Shown here: positions 9,378-20,446 of the stretch, in pieces
Position numbering within the stretch: position 1 is the stretch's first letter
How the letters are laid out: each line of letters starts with the position of its first letter
Origin: Idiomarina abyssalis
GTDB lineage: Bacteria; Pseudomonadota; Gammaproteobacteria; Enterobacterales; Alteromonadaceae
Length of the DNA stretch: 64,000 nucleotides
Assembly (NCBI RefSeq): GCF_900116625.1
Contig: NZ_FPBE01000001.1
Coordinates: 310,001-374,000, forward strand
Direction of reading: 5' to 3'
Program-made: the position numbers and the translations under genes
Notes under the pieces: generated by a model
What the model saw: only the letters and a program-made list of their open reading frames with translations
Told to the model about the DNA's origin: nothing
Databases searched by the model: none

Positions 9378-10967
9378 ATGCGTGATCAATTTTTGTTAAA
9401 GCAGTACATTAATACGCTTGAATCTGCAGCTTTGTGCGCGCGACTGTCGCCAAACGGCAACATTCGCTGGATGAGCTCTTCTCTCCATAAATTATTAGAC
9501 ATTCATTATCTGAAGCAAACCACGGCTTTTTCGGCCTTCCTGCATCAAGACAACCGTAACGATATAATGGATGCGATAAAACAAGCGACAGACAGTGGTG
9601 AGGCCTGGAATGGTTCACTTTGCCTGAATAGTAACAGTCGCAGCAATTGGTGTCGGTGTATGGCTATCCCTCTGTACGGAACCGATGGTCACTTAACCGA
9701 ACTGGTTTTACTGTTTCAGGATATTTCGCGTGAAATGTACCTTGATGAGCTATTGCATGAAGCCCGGTTTGATCAGGTTACCGGGCTTGCGACACGAGTT
9801 GATTTATTGAATGACCTTAAACGTGTTGGCACACAATGTCTTGCCGTTATGGATATTCGTAAGTTTAGAAGCTATGCCGACTATTACGGTTTAGAGTTTG
9901 GTGACGAATTACTGCGCCAGTTTAGCCACTGGGCATCTGAGACTTTAAAAAGTAAACACGTAAAAATTTATCGACTGTATAGCGACAAGTTTGCGCTTAT
10001 CCCGGATTTTAGAATGATCCCTAATTTGTTCGAGGATCACCTGCTCAGTTTCTATCAGTCATTGCTATCAAAGAAGTTCGTGATTGGCAGTAGCGACATT
10101 GCGTTGGATGTTGCTATTGGCATGGGTGTGGGGCGTGGTAAGCAATTGCAATTGGCAGAAAGTGCGTTATCAAAAGCAAAGGTTATTTACTCGGGTTACA
10201 AAATTGAAGTGGTCTATGAAAAAGAGTTTATGAACGAGAATAAAGTGAACTGGATACCGAAGATTCAGTCCGCTTTGACGGATCATCGCTTTGTGAACTA
10301 TTACCAACCCATTAAAAGTACAAAAGAAGGGCAACCGAGTTATTACGAGGCGCTGGTGCGGTTACGAGACAATAACCACGATTTAGCACCCGGATTGTTT
10401 CTCGATAAAGCAAAAGCAACACGTTACTACTGTGAAATTACGCGCTCTGTCATTGAGCAGGCGGTCCTTACCTCAGAACAATACCAGGTTGCCATTTCCG
10501 TAAACTTATCGATAGAAGACATTCTGAATGAAGAAACCGTAAGCTTCATCCATTATGTGCTTGCTGAGCATAAGAAAGCTCAGCTTATTTTCGAAATTAC
10601 GGAAACTGAATCAACTGAGGATTTTACGAAAATCCAGTCCTTTGCGAAAGATGTTCGACGATTAGGCGGCCAAATTGCAATTGATGACTTTGGCGTTGGT
10701 TACTCTAATTTTTCACGTCTGATACGCCTGCGTCCGGACTATTTGAAAATTGACGGCAGTATTGTTCAGAATGTATTACATGACCCGACAAGTGCCAGTA
10801 TTCTCAATGGCCTAATTAGTATTTGTAAAGAGTTACGTATTCCTATTGTGGCGGAGTTTGTCGAGAACGAAGACGTGAATACCTACCTCTGCGACCAACA
10901 GATTGAATATCTGCAGGGATACTACATTGGCAAGCCATCCCCGGAAGTGAACCGCGTATTAAATTAA
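9378..10967 (+). CDS. PAS, degenerate GGDEF and EAL protein, probable c-di-GMP phosphodiesterase
   Basis: Soluble 529-residue signalling protein. A PAS-like domain occupies about residues 15-125. The GGDEF domain is degenerate: where GGDEF should stand the sequence reads YSDKF (RLYSDKFAL), so cyclase activity is not expected. The EAL domain looks intact, with EAL at residues 324-326 (YYEALVRL), NLS, EITETE, IDDFGVGYS, LKIDG and the late AEFVE, which are the metal- and base-binding positions. Hydrolysis of cyclic di-GMP is therefore predicted. Two ATGs lie close together at 9374 and 9378; only the second is in this frame. It faces the OmpK-like gene across 170 bases. Confidence 0.88.
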   Translation: MRDQFLLKQYINTLESAALCARLSPNGNIRWMSSSLHKLLDIHYLKQTTAFSAFLHQDNRNDIMDAIKQATDSGEAWNGSLCLNSNSRSNWCRCMAIPLYGTDGHLTELVLLFQDISREMYLDELLHEARFDQVTGLATRVDLLNDLKRVGTQCLAVMDIRKFRSYADYYGLEFGDELLRQFSHWASETLKSKHVKIYRLYSDKFALIPDFRMIPNLFEDHLLSFYQSLLSKKFVIGSSDIALDVAIGMGVGRGKQLQLAESALSKAKVIYSGYKIEVVYEKEFMNENKVNWIPKIQSALTDHRFVNYYQPIKSTKEGQPSYYEALVRLRDNNHDLAPGLFLDKAKATRYYCEITRSVIEQAVLTSEQYQVAISVNLSIEDILNEETVSFIHYVLAEHKKAQLIFEITETESTEDFTKIQSFAKDVRRLGGQIAIDDFGVGYSNFSRLIRLRPDYLKIDGSIVQNVLHDPTSASILNGLISICKELRIPIVAEFVENEDVNTYLCDQQIEYLQGYYIGKPSPEVNRVLN

Positions 10968-11013
10968 GCCTTTTTGATTTTTAAAACACATAAGGTCAGG
11001 AAAAGTCACTGCT

Positions 11014-11709
11014 ATGAATGATTTCATTGAAACTTATGATAATGCTCTTTCGAGCGAGTTGTGCCAGCAACTCATCGATGTTTTTGAACAGTCCCCTCAC
11101 ACCTTTGATGGCCGAACGGGTGGTGGGGTGGATACCACGAAGAAGGTCAGTACCGATTTATCGCTCAATGCCCACCCGGAGTACCAGGAATTATTGCTGA
11201 AAATTCAGCAGACAACAGCACGTCACGCGCTGGAGTACTTTAAGAAGTATCGATTTGCTTTAATTGGGCCTGTGGCACTGACACTGCAACACCCGAAAAC
11301 AAAACAACCTGTTGCTTTAACTGATGATAACTTTGATGAAGTTGCGAAAGGTAACGAAATGGCAATTATGCAAAAGCTGTTTCGGGTTGGCGCAATACAA
11401 ATGCAGCGTTATAGAAAAGGCAAAGGCAATTACAATTACTGGCATTGTGAAGCTTATCCGCAAAAAGGATCTACGGAACCATTGCACAGAGCTTTATTGT
11501 TTATGTATTACCTGAATGACGTGGAAGATGGCGGAGAAACGGACTTTTATTATCAGGAACGTTCGTTACACCCTAAAGCGGGTCAAATGGTGATAGCACC
11601 TGCGTATTTTACTCATACTCACAGAGGAAGAACGCCGGTTTCTAACGATAAATATATTCTTACCAGTTGGATCCTGCACAGTCGTGCAGAGCAATTATTT
11701 GGCGCATAA
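11014..11709 (+). CDS. 2-oxoglutarate/Fe(II) oxygenase (prolyl 4-hydroxylase type)
   Basis: A 231-residue oxygenase of the prolyl-hydroxylase-like superfamily. The iron ligands are visible: HxE at residues 144-146 (YWHCEAYP) and a distal His at 203, followed by PV and a lysine near 214 that fits the 2-oxoglutarate position (HRGRTPVSNDK). The iron acid is Glu rather than the commoner Asp. The target, whether a protein side chain or a small molecule, cannot be told. It follows the EAL gene by 46 bases with a GGTCAGGAAAAG leader, so it may share that transcript. Confidence 0.82.
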   Translation: MNDFIETYDNALSSELCQQLIDVFEQSPHTFDGRTGGGVDTTKKVSTDLSLNAHPEYQELLLKIQQTTARHALEYFKKYRFALIGPVALTLQHPKTKQPVALTDDNFDEVAKGNEMAIMQKLFRVGAIQMQRYRKGKGNYNYWHCEAYPQKGSTEPLHRALLFMYYLNDVEDGGETDFYYQERSLHPKAGQMVIAPAYFTHTHRGRTPVSNDKYILTSWILHSRAEQLFGA

Positions 11710-11710
11710 A

Positions 11711-11738
11711 AAATCCCCCAGCCGGGAAGGCTGGGGGC
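11711..11738 (-). terminator. Rho-independent terminator of the M16 peptidase gene
   Basis: Nine-base stem CCCCCAGCC / GGCTGGGGG with a five-base loop. The T-rich tract lies on the minus strand (GGGGGATTTTTTA), so it serves the leftward gene ending at 11747. On the plus strand there is no T run. Confidence 0.85.
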
Positions 11739-11746
11739 GAACATCA

Positions 11747-14521
11747 TTATTTAATGTCTTCTTCACTTAGGATAGTCACTTCCCCAAGGTTAAGTTCACG
11801 AATCTTATCTTCAATTTCAGCTAAGTCGCCAACAATAACCCAGGTCATAGCGTCAGGTTTTAGAACCTTATCGGCATTTTCATGAATATCGTTAAGGGTA
11901 ATAGCGTTGATGCGCTGTCCATAAGCTTCCAGGTATTCAACGTCTTTGCCTTTATTGAAAGTACTGACCAAACCGCTAAGCAGGCTGCCCTTCGTTTCGT
12001 ACGCGCCAGGTAGTTTAGCTGTTTTATTAGCTTTCACCTTGGCAAGTTCGTCTTCTGTAGCAGGCTTATCGCCTTCGTATTGAGTAAACTCTTTTACGAT
12101 TTCCTCAACAGATTCTTTGGTCTTGTCCGTTTGTACTGGTGCCAAAGCCACTAATAGGCCCGGACCTTCGTTGTCCAGCCAAATTGAGCGAGCACCGTAA
12201 GACCAGCCTTTATCTTCACGTAAATTCATGTTCAGACGGCTGGTAAAACTACCACCAAGGATGGTGTTCATAACATCGATAGTGTCAGCGTTATCAACCT
12301 GACCAGAAGGTGCCAGCTGTCCGGCTATAATTAAAGACTGTGGGTTTCCTGGCTTGTCGATAAGGAAAACACGGCTGGTTTCAGAGGCCATTGAAGCATC
12401 AAGCGACTTTTCAGGCTTGTCAGAAGCCGGAGCCTGCCAACTGGAGAACTGCTCTTCTAATAGTGACTGCGCTTGCTCAACGGTTGTATCACCAACGATA
12501 ACCAACTTTGCGTTGTCGGGACGTAACCAGGCTTGCGCATGCTCGACCAAGTCTTTACGAGTTAAAGACTTGATAGACTCAACCGTACCTGAACCCGTTA
12601 ACGGCTGACTATAAGCGTGACCTTCACCGAACATCAAGCCCGGAAGAACACGTAGAGCCTGAGTTTGAGGGCGTGCTTCTTCCTTGCGAATGCCTTCTAT
12701 CCAGTTTGAACGTTTGCGTTCAATTTCTTCTTCAGAGAAGGCCGGATTTTGTAGAACGTCATTCATTAACGCCAGGCTTTCAGCGAAGTTAACGCTGAGT
12801 GTGTCCATGCTAATACGTGAGCTATCGAGACTGGCCGAGGCATTTAAGTTGGTTCCTAAAGACTCTAAGCGCTTATTTAATTCTAGTGCACTCAGGTTTT
12901 CAGTACCTTCTTTTAGCATCGACATGGTGTAACTTGCTGTACCGAGTTTACCGCCAACATCTGAGGCATAACCACTGTCAAAAACCAGACTCATTTCAAT
13001 AGTTGGTGTATCGCTGCGCTGTGCCAGATAAACTTCTAAACCATTGGACAAAGTAAATTGCTCAACTTCTGGCAGCTCTAATTGTGGTAAGTCGCCGACA
13101 TTGGGTAGTTGTGAACGGTCTGCATTGGTCTCTTGCGCAGTGTAGTTAGGTTGTGGAACGACATTAAGAACGAAGTCACCATGACTTAACCACTGTTCTG
13201 CAGCGTTTTGCAGGTCGTTGGTTGAAGCTTGTTTAGTCCACTCCATTTCTTTTTCGTAAAAGCCCGGATCATTATGATAGACCGCGCCAGAGGCGAGTAT
13301 GTCGGACTTGCCACCGAAGCCACCGACTTTTTCAGCGCGACGAACAAAATCTGCCGTAGTGCTGAACTTAGTGCGTTGTAATTCTGCTGCTGTCGGGCCT
13401 TCTTGTATCAGGCGCTCAAGTTCTTCATCGATAATTTTTTCAATTTGTTCAAGTTCAACACCAGGCTTGGCGTCGGCCGTGATCATAAATTGACCGGCCA
13501 GTTTGCGACCGTACTGGAAGGCTCCTACAGAACTGGCAATTTGCTCGTTGTAAACTAAACGTTCATACAGTCGTGAGTTTTTACCGTTAGCTAAAATATC
13601 GGCCAGAAGGTTAAGGTACTCAGAGTCAGCGGTTCCCATTTGTGCGGTATTCCACACTTTATAAACTCGAGGAGCCGGAACGCGATCCTCCATGGTTGCA
13701 CGTTTTTGTTCGTCGCGCTTAGCAACCCAGGCTTCATGCTTCTTCAATGGCTTGCCAGGTCCGATATCGGCAAAGTATTTAGTGACTTTCTCCTTTGCGG
13801 TTTCCACATCAATATCGCCTGCCAATACCAATACTGCATTAGCTGCGCCGTAGTAATCTTCAAACCACTGGTGTACGTCGTCCAGAGAAGCTGCGTTTAA
13901 GTCTTCCATTGAGCCAATAACAGACCATGAGTATGGGTGACCTTCTGGGAAGGTTTGCTCGGCGATATAGCTCCAGGCTTTACCATAGGGCTGAGCTTCA
14001 CCTTGACGTTTTTCGTTTTGTACAACGCCACGCTGCTCATCGAGTTTCTCTTGAGTTACTGCTCCCAACAGGTGACCCATACGGTCAGATTCCATCCAAA
14101 GTGCCATATCAAGTGCTGGCGTAGGGACATTCTCAAAGTAGTTAGTACGGTCATTGTTAGTGGTGCCGTTCATTTCGGTAGCACCTGCGCGCTCAAAAGG
14201 ACCGAAGTATTCGTCATCGTAGTTTTCGGTACCATTGAACATCAAGTGCTCAAATAAGTGAGCGAAACCGGTTTGTCCGGCTTTTTCATCTTTAGAGCCA
14301 ACGGCGTACCAAACGTTTACCGCAACAATAGGGGCTTTGCGATCTTCGTGAACAACGACGGTTAAGCCGTTATCTAAAGTAAATGTCTCGTAGTTGACCT
14401 TTACTTCGGGAAACTGTGATTGGCTAACAGCCTGTTGGTTATTAGCTGATTGGGTTGACTGGCAGCCTCCGAGAAGGGCTGTGGCTACCGCAACAGCGGT
14501 AATTGTTTTCATCATTTTCAT
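11747..14521 (-). CDS. M16 family zinc peptidase, lipoprotein
   Basis: A 924-residue insulinase/pitrilysin-type metallopeptidase. The N-terminus is a lipoprotein signal with lipobox LGGC and acceptor Cys20, so it is anchored in the envelope. The first M16 domain has the inverted zinc motif HLFEH at residues 88-92 and the distal glutamate region near QRGVVQNEKRQ. The second half (from about residue 480) is a typical inactive M16 domain with no HxxEH. Two-domain proteins of this size resemble PqqL and other periplasmic M16 peptidases that degrade peptides. The start is ATG 14521, with further in-frame ATGs two and three codons later. It has its own terminator and no operon partner. Confidence 0.92.
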   Translation of the reverse strand: MKMMKTITAVAVATALLGGCQSTQSANNQQAVSQSQFPEVKVNYETFTLDNGLTVVVHEDRKAPIVAVNVWYAVGSKDEKAGQTGFAHLFEHLMFNGTENYDDEYFGPFERAGATEMNGTTNNDRTNYFENVPTPALDMALWMESDRMGHLLGAVTQEKLDEQRGVVQNEKRQGEAQPYGKAWSYIAEQTFPEGHPYSWSVIGSMEDLNAASLDDVHQWFEDYYGAANAVLVLAGDIDVETAKEKVTKYFADIGPGKPLKKHEAWVAKRDEQKRATMEDRVPAPRVYKVWNTAQMGTADSEYLNLLADILANGKNSRLYERLVYNEQIASSVGAFQYGRKLAGQFMITADAKPGVELEQIEKIIDEELERLIQEGPTAAELQRTKFSTTADFVRRAEKVGGFGGKSDILASGAVYHNDPGFYEKEMEWTKQASTNDLQNAAEQWLSHGDFVLNVVPQPNYTAQETNADRSQLPNVGDLPQLELPEVEQFTLSNGLEVYLAQRSDTPTIEMSLVFDSGYASDVGGKLGTASYTMSMLKEGTENLSALELNKRLESLGTNLNASASLDSSRISMDTLSVNFAESLALMNDVLQNPAFSEEEIERKRSNWIEGIRKEEARPQTQALRVLPGLMFGEGHAYSQPLTGSGTVESIKSLTRKDLVEHAQAWLRPDNAKLVIVGDTTVEQAQSLLEEQFSSWQAPASDKPEKSLDASMASETSRVFLIDKPGNPQSLIIAGQLAPSGQVDNADTIDVMNTILGGSFTSRLNMNLREDKGWSYGARSIWLDNEGPGLLVALAPVQTDKTKESVEEIVKEFTQYEGDKPATEDELAKVKANKTAKLPGAYETKGSLLSGLVSTFNKGKDVEYLEAYGQRINAITLNDIHENADKVLKPDAMTWVIVGDLAEIEDKIRELNLGEVTILSEEDIK

Positions 14522-14735
14522 TGTAGTTCCTGAATTATTTTTTATTAAGCGCCATTACTATACGAGAGTCATCACTAATATGCCTGCTTATGTTCAGGCT
14601 AAATTGTAACGAAATTAAACATATGGAAACTTGTGCTCAGATATTGTGAGAATAAAGGTAGCAGTCAAGTCTTTTAATTACGCAGACAATCAAGGATAAT
14701 TGCGCGCGGTTTGCAGCAAATAGAAACGGAAGCTT

Positions 14736-15368
14736 GTGAGTAAAATAACAGTGATAGCTATAGCTGGCGCTTCAGCGTCAGGAAAGAGCCTGTTTGCCTC
14801 AACGGTGTATCAGGAGTTGGTGGCTGAGTTAGGAACTGACGGTATTGCTATTCTGGCCGAAGATGCTTACTACCGTGACCAGAGTCATATGACCATGGAA
14901 CAGCGTGTTTTAACCAACTATGACCAGCCTGCCGCTTTCGAACACGATTTGCTGATGCAACATTTGCGGCAGTTAAAAGCCGGCGAAGCCGTTGAGATGC
15001 CGCAGTACAGCCACACTACTCATACCCGGTTGGAAGAATCAATACGAGTTGCGCCCGCAAAAGTTGTGATGGTTGAGGGTATTTTGCTATTAACTGATGA
15101 GAAGTTACGCGAGCAGTTTGATATTTCGGTATTTATGGATACGCCGTTGGATATTTGTTTGCTGCGTCGTATCAAGCGCGATATTGAAGAACGTGGGCGC
15201 ACTTTACAGTCGGTTACCGAGCAATACGAGCAGTATGTTCGTCCCGCATTCTTTGACTTTATATTCCCGTCTAAGCAGTTTGCTGATCTCGTTGTCACTC
15301 GCGGTGGTCAAAACGAAATCGCCATTGATATTATAAAAACAAAAATACGTCAGTTGCTGGCGGAATAA
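14736..15368 (+). CDS. udk: Uridine kinase
   Basis: A 210-residue P-loop kinase that phosphorylates uridine and cytidine to UMP and CMP. The Walker A is GASASGKS at residues 11-18. EDAYYRDQ and YDQPAAFE are the uridine-kinase substrate motifs, and [12 protein letters not shown] is the lid. The length is normal for Udk. The start is GTG at 14736 with ACGGAAG upstream. A nucleoside transporter gene follows 13 bases later, forming a pyrimidine nucleoside salvage pair. Confidence 0.95.
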   Translation: MSKITVIAIAGASASGKSLFASTVYQELVAELGTDGIAILAEDAYYRDQSHMTMEQRVLTNYDQPAAFEHDLLMQHLRQLKAGEAVEMPQYSHTTHTRLEESIRVAPAKVVMVEGILLLTDEKLREQFDISVFMDTPLDICLLRRIKRDIEERGRTLQSVTEQYEQYVRPAFFDFIFPSKQFADLVVTRGGQNEIAIDIIKTKIRQLLAE

Positions 15369-15381
15369 AATTGGTTCTTTT

Positions 15382-16590
15382 ATGAATAGTATTCTCGGCG
15401 TTGCCGTCATATTTATCGTTGCATACTTGGTTTCAACGAACCGTAAAGCTATCCGCTGGCGTACCGTTTTAGGTGCTTTTGGCATTCAGGTTCTGTTGGC
15501 CGGCTTTGTTCTCTACGTACCTATTGGACGGGAACTTTTGTTCAGTTTCGCGCAAGGTGTTTCTGCCGTTATTGGTTATACCAAAGCGGGTATCGATTTC
15601 TTGTTTGGTAATCTTGCGTCCGAAGAGTTTGGTTTCGTATTCGCTATTCAAGTTCTTTCAGTCATTGTTTTCTTCTCGTCTCTCATTTCTGTTCTGTATT
15701 ACCTGGGCATTATGAAGTGGGTAATTCGTATTTTAGGTGGTGGCTTGCAAAAGTTGCTTGGTACCAGTCGGCCTGAATCGATGTCAGCTGCCGCTAATAT
15801 TTTTGTCGGGCAAACCGAAGCGCCTATGATGGTAAGGCCATTTATAGGCACTATGACGCGCTCAGAGCTATTCGCGGTCATGGTTGGTGGTATGGCGTCG
15901 GTGTCTGGTTCGGTTTTAGCCGGTTATGCCGGTGTTGGCGTTGAGTTGAAGTACCTGATTGCAGCAAGTTTTATGGCAGCTCCGGGCGGTTTCCTCATGG
16001 CAAAAATGATGATCCCCGAGTGTGAAAAACCACGTAACGACCTGGAAGAAGTGGAAGTAGAAGATAATTCAGCGAACGTTATTGATGCCGCAGCGCAGGG
16101 CGCGTCCAGCGGCCTGCAACTGGCTATGAACGTGGGTGCTATGTTGCTGGCCTTTGTTGCACTTATTGCATTGGTTAACGGTATCTTTGGCTGGGTTGGC
16201 GGTTGGTTTGGTTATTCTGAACTGACCTTACAGCAAATTTTCGGGTATGTATTTCAGCCGGTTGCCTATGTACTAGGCGTAAGTTGGGACGAAGCGAACC
16301 TGGCGGGAAGTTTTATTGGCCAGAAGCTGGTGATAAACGAGTTTGTTGCCTATCTGGACTTCGTTAATTATAAGGACCAGTTGAGTCAGAACTCTCAGGT
16401 GATTATTACCTTTGTCCTGTGTGGTTTTGCGAATTTCTCATCCATTGCCATTTTACTGGGTGGGTTAGGTGGTATGGCGCCCAGCCGACGCCATGATATT
16501 GCTCGCTTAGGCATGCGTGCCTTATTGGCAGCGACTTTGGCAAACATGATGAGTGCCGCCATCGCCGGTTTCTTTGTTTCGTTGACCTAA
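15382..16590 (+). CDS. nupC: NupC-type concentrative nucleoside transporter
   Basis: A 402-residue inner-membrane protein with about ten helices of the CNT family, which carries nucleosides in with protons or sodium. Recognisable segments are [16 protein letters not shown] and [15 protein letters not shown] in the middle, the NEFVAY helix region near residue 330, and [21 protein letters not shown] near the C-terminus. It is co-oriented with udk at 13 bases, so uptake and phosphorylation are probably expressed together. CNT family membership is firm; the symbol is by closest known group. Confidence 0.9.
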   Translation: MNSILGVAVIFIVAYLVSTNRKAIRWRTVLGAFGIQVLLAGFVLYVPIGRELLFSFAQGVSAVIGYTKAGIDFLFGNLASEEFGFVFAIQVLSVIVFFSSLISVLYYLGIMKWVIRILGGGLQKLLGTSRPESMSAAANIFVGQTEAPMMVRPFIGTMTRSELFAVMVGGMASVSGSVLAGYAGVGVELKYLIAASFMAAPGGFLMAKMMIPECEKPRNDLEEVEVEDNSANVIDAAAQGASSGLQLAMNVGAMLLAFVALIALVNGIFGWVGGWFGYSELTLQQIFGYVFQPVAYVLGVSWDEANLAGSFIGQKLVINEFVAYLDFVNYKDQLSQNSQVIITFVLCGFANFSSIAILLGGLGGMAPSRRHDIARLGMRALLAATLANMMSAAIAGFFVSLT

Positions 16591-16609
16591 ACCCAAGGCG
16601 GGGCCGTAT

Positions 16610-17470
16610 TTAACCGCGGTCCCGCATGACTCCTTCCTGAATCGTCGACGCAACTAACACACCATCTCGCGTGAAAATTTGCCCACGAACTAAACCGCGT
16701 TGACCGCTGGCTGAAGGGCTGTCTATTGCGTAGAGCAGCCAGTCATCCATGCGGAAATCGCGGTGAAACCACATGGCATGATCAACCGTAGCAACCTGCA
16801 TGTTGGGTTGAGCAAAGCTGACGCCATGAGGCTGCAAGGCTGTCGGCAAGAAGTTAAAGTCTGACGCATAAGCCAATAAGTATTTATGAACGCGTTGATC
16901 ATCCGGCATATTGCCGTTTGCTCTGAACCAGACGTAGCGGCGCGGCTCATCTTTTTCCGGCTTAAACGGGTTGTATGGAGTCACAAACCGCATTTCTATG
17001 GGTTTGTCGCAAATGAACTTTTTGCGAAGTGGCGCCGGTATCAGTTCTTCATGCTCACGATAAATATCTAAATCTGAAACTAAACCTTCAGGGCCGGGCA
17101 CTTCAGGCATAGTGTCCTGATGCTCATAGCCATTTTCCTGCTGCTGGAAAGATGCAGTCATGTAAAAAATTGGCTTACCGTACTGTATGGCTTTGACTCT
17201 GCGGGCTGAAAAGCTTTTACCGTCGCGGATGGTTTCTACGTCGTAGACAATCGGTTTTTTCGCATCACCCGGACGTAAAAAATAGCTGTGAAAGGAATGG
17301 CAGACGCGCTCTTGCGGTAATGTTTCTTTAGCCGCCGACAAAGCTTGTCCAATAACCTGTCCACCAAAGACAGCGCCAAAGCCTAAATCCTGACTCTGTC
17401 CACGATAAAGACCATCCTCAATGCCTTCGAGGGTCAGTAAGTTGAGTAAATCGTCGAGTACCTGACTCAT
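16610..17470 (-). CDS. tesB: Acyl-CoA thioesterase II
   Basis: A 286-residue double-hotdog thioesterase that hydrolyses acyl-CoA. Matching TesB are the start [29 protein letters not shown], the HSYFLRPGD segment, [14 protein letters not shown], and, near the C-terminus, [18 protein letters not shown] and [15 protein letters not shown]. The length equals E. coli TesB. It diverges from aconitase over a 259-base AT-rich spacer. Confidence 0.95.
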   Translation of the reverse strand: MSQVLDDLLNLLTLEGIEDGLYRGQSQDLGFGAVFGGQVIGQALSAAKETLPQERVCHSFHSYFLRPGDAKKPIVYDVETIRDGKSFSARRVKAIQYGKPIFYMTASFQQQENGYEHQDTMPEVPGPEGLVSDLDIYREHEELIPAPLRKKFICDKPIEMRFVTPYNPFKPEKDEPRRYVWFRANGNMPDDQRVHKYLLAYASDFNFLPTALQPHGVSFAQPNMQVATVDHAMWFHRDFRMDDWLLYAIDSPSASGQRGLVRGQIFTRDGVLVASTIQEGVMRDRG

Positions 17471-17729
17471 CCATTATGTCCTTATTGATTTCGGTAAGAC
17501 TGACGTTCTGTTGATCTTAAACGCTTTTTACAGACTATGTAATATAAACACAATTTATAATAAAAATAGTTGCTTAACTGAGTACTTAACCATCAGTTAA
17601 TTGGCACAAATCTTTGATTTATGTTTTCATCAAAGCACAATTTCAATGGCTGAAACGGTTCAGTTTGTCTATATTTAAAAGACCGTTGAGCTAAAAACTA
17701 CGCTTTTGGAAGCGAATGGGAGAGTATCT

Positions 17730-20399
17730 ATGTCAGGCAAAGACAGTCTGAAAACCTTAAGTTCGTTAGACGTTAAAGGAAAAACCTTTCATTACTATAG
17801 CCTGCCTAAAGCAGAGGAAGCCTTAGGAGACATTTCAAAGCTTCCGGCTTCAATGAAAGTGTTGCTTGAAAACCTATTACGAAATGAAGATGGCGAAACC
17901 GTCACAAAAGACGATTTACAAGCCATGGTTGACTGGTCGAAAAAGAAAAAAATCGACCGTGAAATTCAATACCGCCCGGCGCGGGTTTTAATGCAGGATT
18001 TTACCGGTGTTCCGGGCATTGTCGATTTAGCGGCAATGCGCGACGCCGTAGCCAAAGCAGGGCATGACCCTGAAGTCATCAACCCGTTGTCACCGGTCGA
18101 TTTGGTGATTGACCACTCGGTCATGGTCGACAAATACGCGACGGAACAAGCCTTTAAAGAAAACGTCCGCTTTGAAATGGAACGTAACAAAGAACGTTAC
18201 GAGTTCCTGAAGTGGGGGCAGGGTGCCTTTGAAAACTTTCGTGTTGTACCACCGGGGACAGGCATCTGTCACCAGGTAAACCTTGAGTATTTAGGTAAGA
18301 GTGTCTGGACGAAAGAAGAAGACGGTAAAACTTTCGCCTACCCCGATACCTTGGTTGGTACCGACTCACACACCACCATGATTAACGGTATTGGCGTTTT
18401 AGGCTGGGGTGTTGGCGGTATCGAAGCCGAAGCTGCTATGTTGGGTCAGCCGGTTTCTATGTTGATACCAGAAGTTGTTGGCTTCCGTATGACGGGCGCG
18501 CTGAAAGAAGGTGTTACCGCGACGGATTTAGTCTTAACAGTAACTCAAATGCTGCGTGAAAAAGGCGTAGTAGGTAAGTTTGTTGAGTTTTATGGTCCTG
18601 GTCTGGACAACTTGCCGTTAGCTGATCGCGCAACCATTTCAAATATGTCGCCGGAATATGGTGCAACCTGTGGTTTCTTCCCGGTCGATGATGAAACCCT
18701 GCGCTATTTCCGTCTGTCAGGTCGTGACGAAGAAACTATTGAGCTGGTCGAGAAATACTCTAAAGCTCAGGGTTTGTGGCGTGACAATGATAACGAACCT
18801 GAGTACACCGATACGCTGGAATTAGACTTAAGCACCGTAACGGCTTCTCTGGCCGGCCCGAAACGCCCGCAGGATCGGGTGAATATGGAGCAGCTTGGCA
18901 GTAATTTCGACCTGATACTGGAAACTAACGGTAAGTCGGGCGAGAAAGACAAAGAAGTAAAAGTTAAAGGTAAGGATTATTCCTTATCGCACGGTGATGT
19001 TGTCATCGCTGCTATAACCTCTTGTACCAATACGTCAAACCCAAGCGTCATGATGGCAGCAGGCTTACTAGCTAAGAAAGCAGTGGAAAAAGGGTTGGTT
19101 CGTAAGCCATGGGTGAAATCGTCATTGGCTCCGGGTTCTAAAGTCGTTACTGATTATTTCGCAAAAGCGGGTTTAGACGAGTACCTTGATAAGCTTGGTT
19201 TTAACCTGGTGGGTTACGGTTGTACCACTTGTATTGGTAACTCGGGCCCGCTGGACGATGAAATAACGGAAGCCATTAACGAAGGCGACTTGACTGTGTC
19301 TTCGGTATTGTCAGGGAACCGTAACTTTGAGGGCCGTGTTCACCCTGAAGTTAAAGCGAACTGGCTGGCTTCACCACCGCTAGTGGTTGCCTATGCTTTG
19401 TCGGGTACAACGCGCACTGACTTGAGTAAAGATCCTCTGGGGAAAGACTCAGATGGTAATGACGTATTCTTAAAAGACATCTGGCCTAGTAGCGCAGAAA
19501 TTGCTGAAGCTGTGAAAATGGTGGATAACGCGATGTTTGGTAAAGAATATGGTGAGGTCTTTGAAGGTGACGAAGAGTGGCAGTCAATTAGTGTTGCAGA
19601 AGGCAATACCTATAACTGGCAGGACGATTCTACCTACGTCAAGAATCCGCCGTTCTTTGAAGGTATTGATAAGCCACTGCAAGCACCGAGCGACATTAAA
19701 GACGCTAATGTTCTGGCCGTGTTCGCTGATTCAATTACTACGGACCATATTTCACCGGCAGGCTCTATCAAACCGGACTCACCGGCAGGTAAGTATCTGC
19801 AGGAAAATGGTGTAGAAATTAAAGACTTTAACTCCTATGGTTCGCGTCGTGGTAACCATGAAGTGATGATGCGCGGCACGTTTGCCAATATTCGCATTAA
19901 AAACCAAATGCTGGATGATGTCGAAGGTGGTTACACCAAGTACATTCCTACTGGCGAGCAAATGGCCATTTACGATGCCGCCATGAAGTATATGGAAAAC
20001 GACACGCCGCTGGTTGTATTAGCTGGTAAAGAGTACGGTACAGGCTCAAGCCGCGACTGGGCAGCGAAAGGTACAACGCTGTTAGGGGTTAAAGCGGTAC
20101 TGGCTGAAAGCTACGAGCGTATCCACCGCTCTAACCTGGTAGGTATGGGGGTTCTGCCCCTGCAATTTGCTGAAGGCGAAGGTGTTAAAGAGCATAAGCT
20201 GACCGGCGAAGAGCAGATATCAATTTTAGGCCTTGATGATAACCTCAAGCCTGGACAAATGCTGAAAGTTGTTGCTAAACGCAAAGACGGAAGCGAAGTC
20301 GAGTTTGAGGTTAAGTGCCGTATCGATACAGGTAATGAAATGAGCTACTACAAAAGTGGTGGTATCTTACATTACGTATTGCGCGGAATGCTTAAATAA
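17730..20399 (+). CDS. acnA: Aconitate hydratase A
   Basis: An 889-residue aconitase that isomerises citrate to isocitrate in the TCA cycle. Iron-sulfur ligands are visible in [11 protein letters not shown] and [32 protein letters not shown] and the swivel-domain [11 protein letters not shown] are the family signatures. I take ATG 17730, preceded by GGGAGA, rather than an upstream TTG at 17706; the length then matches E. coli AcnA (891). It stands alone with its own terminator, apart from the other TCA genes 28 kb downstream. The 259-base upstream region (17471-17729) is AT-rich; I could not fix a convincing promoter in it. Confidence 0.97.
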   Translation: MSGKDSLKTLSSLDVKGKTFHYYSLPKAEEALGDISKLPASMKVLLENLLRNEDGETVTKDDLQAMVDWSKKKKIDREIQYRPARVLMQDFTGVPGIVDLAAMRDAVAKAGHDPEVINPLSPVDLVIDHSVMVDKYATEQAFKENVRFEMERNKERYEFLKWGQGAFENFRVVPPGTGICHQVNLEYLGKSVWTKEEDGKTFAYPDTLVGTDSHTTMINGIGVLGWGVGGIEAEAAMLGQPVSMLIPEVVGFRMTGALKEGVTATDLVLTVTQMLREKGVVGKFVEFYGPGLDNLPLADRATISNMSPEYGATCGFFPVDDETLRYFRLSGRDEETIELVEKYSKAQGLWRDNDNEPEYTDTLELDLSTVTASLAGPKRPQDRVNMEQLGSNFDLILETNGKSGEKDKEVKVKGKDYSLSHGDVVIAAITSCTNTSNPSVMMAAGLLAKKAVEKGLVRKPWVKSSLAPGSKVVTDYFAKAGLDEYLDKLGFNLVGYGCTTCIGNSGPLDDEITEAINEGDLTVSSVLSGNRNFEGRVHPEVKANWLASPPLVVAYALSGTTRTDLSKDPLGKDSDGNDVFLKDIWPSSAEIAEAVKMVDNAMFGKEYGEVFEGDEEWQSISVAEGNTYNWQDDSTYVKNPPFFEGIDKPLQAPSDIKDANVLAVFADSITTDHISPAGSIKPDSPAGKYLQENGVEIKDFNSYGSRRGNHEVMMRGTFANIRIKNQMLDDVEGGYTKYIPTGEQMAIYDAAMKYMENDTPLVVLAGKEYGTGSSRDWAAKGTTLLGVKAVLAESYERIHRSNLVGMGVLPLQFAEGEGVKEHKLTGEEQISILGLDDNLKPGQMLKVVAKRKDGSEVEFEVKCRIDTGNEMSYYKSGGILHYVLRGMLK

Positions 20400-20418
20400 G
20401 CGTCGCTATACTGAACTG

Positions 20419-20446
20419 AAACCCGGCCGTTGTGCCGGGTTTTTTT
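20419..20446 (+). terminator. Terminator of acnA
   Basis: Stem AACCCGGC / GCCGGGTT with a six-base loop and a T run. The stop codon of the convergent SDR gene (20445-20447) lies inside the T tract. Confidence 0.88.

Noticed and set aside
11711-11738. Terminator for the 2OG oxygenase gene on the plus strand
   Set aside because: The plus strand has no T run after the stem; the T tract is on the minus strand, so it belongs to the peptidase gene.
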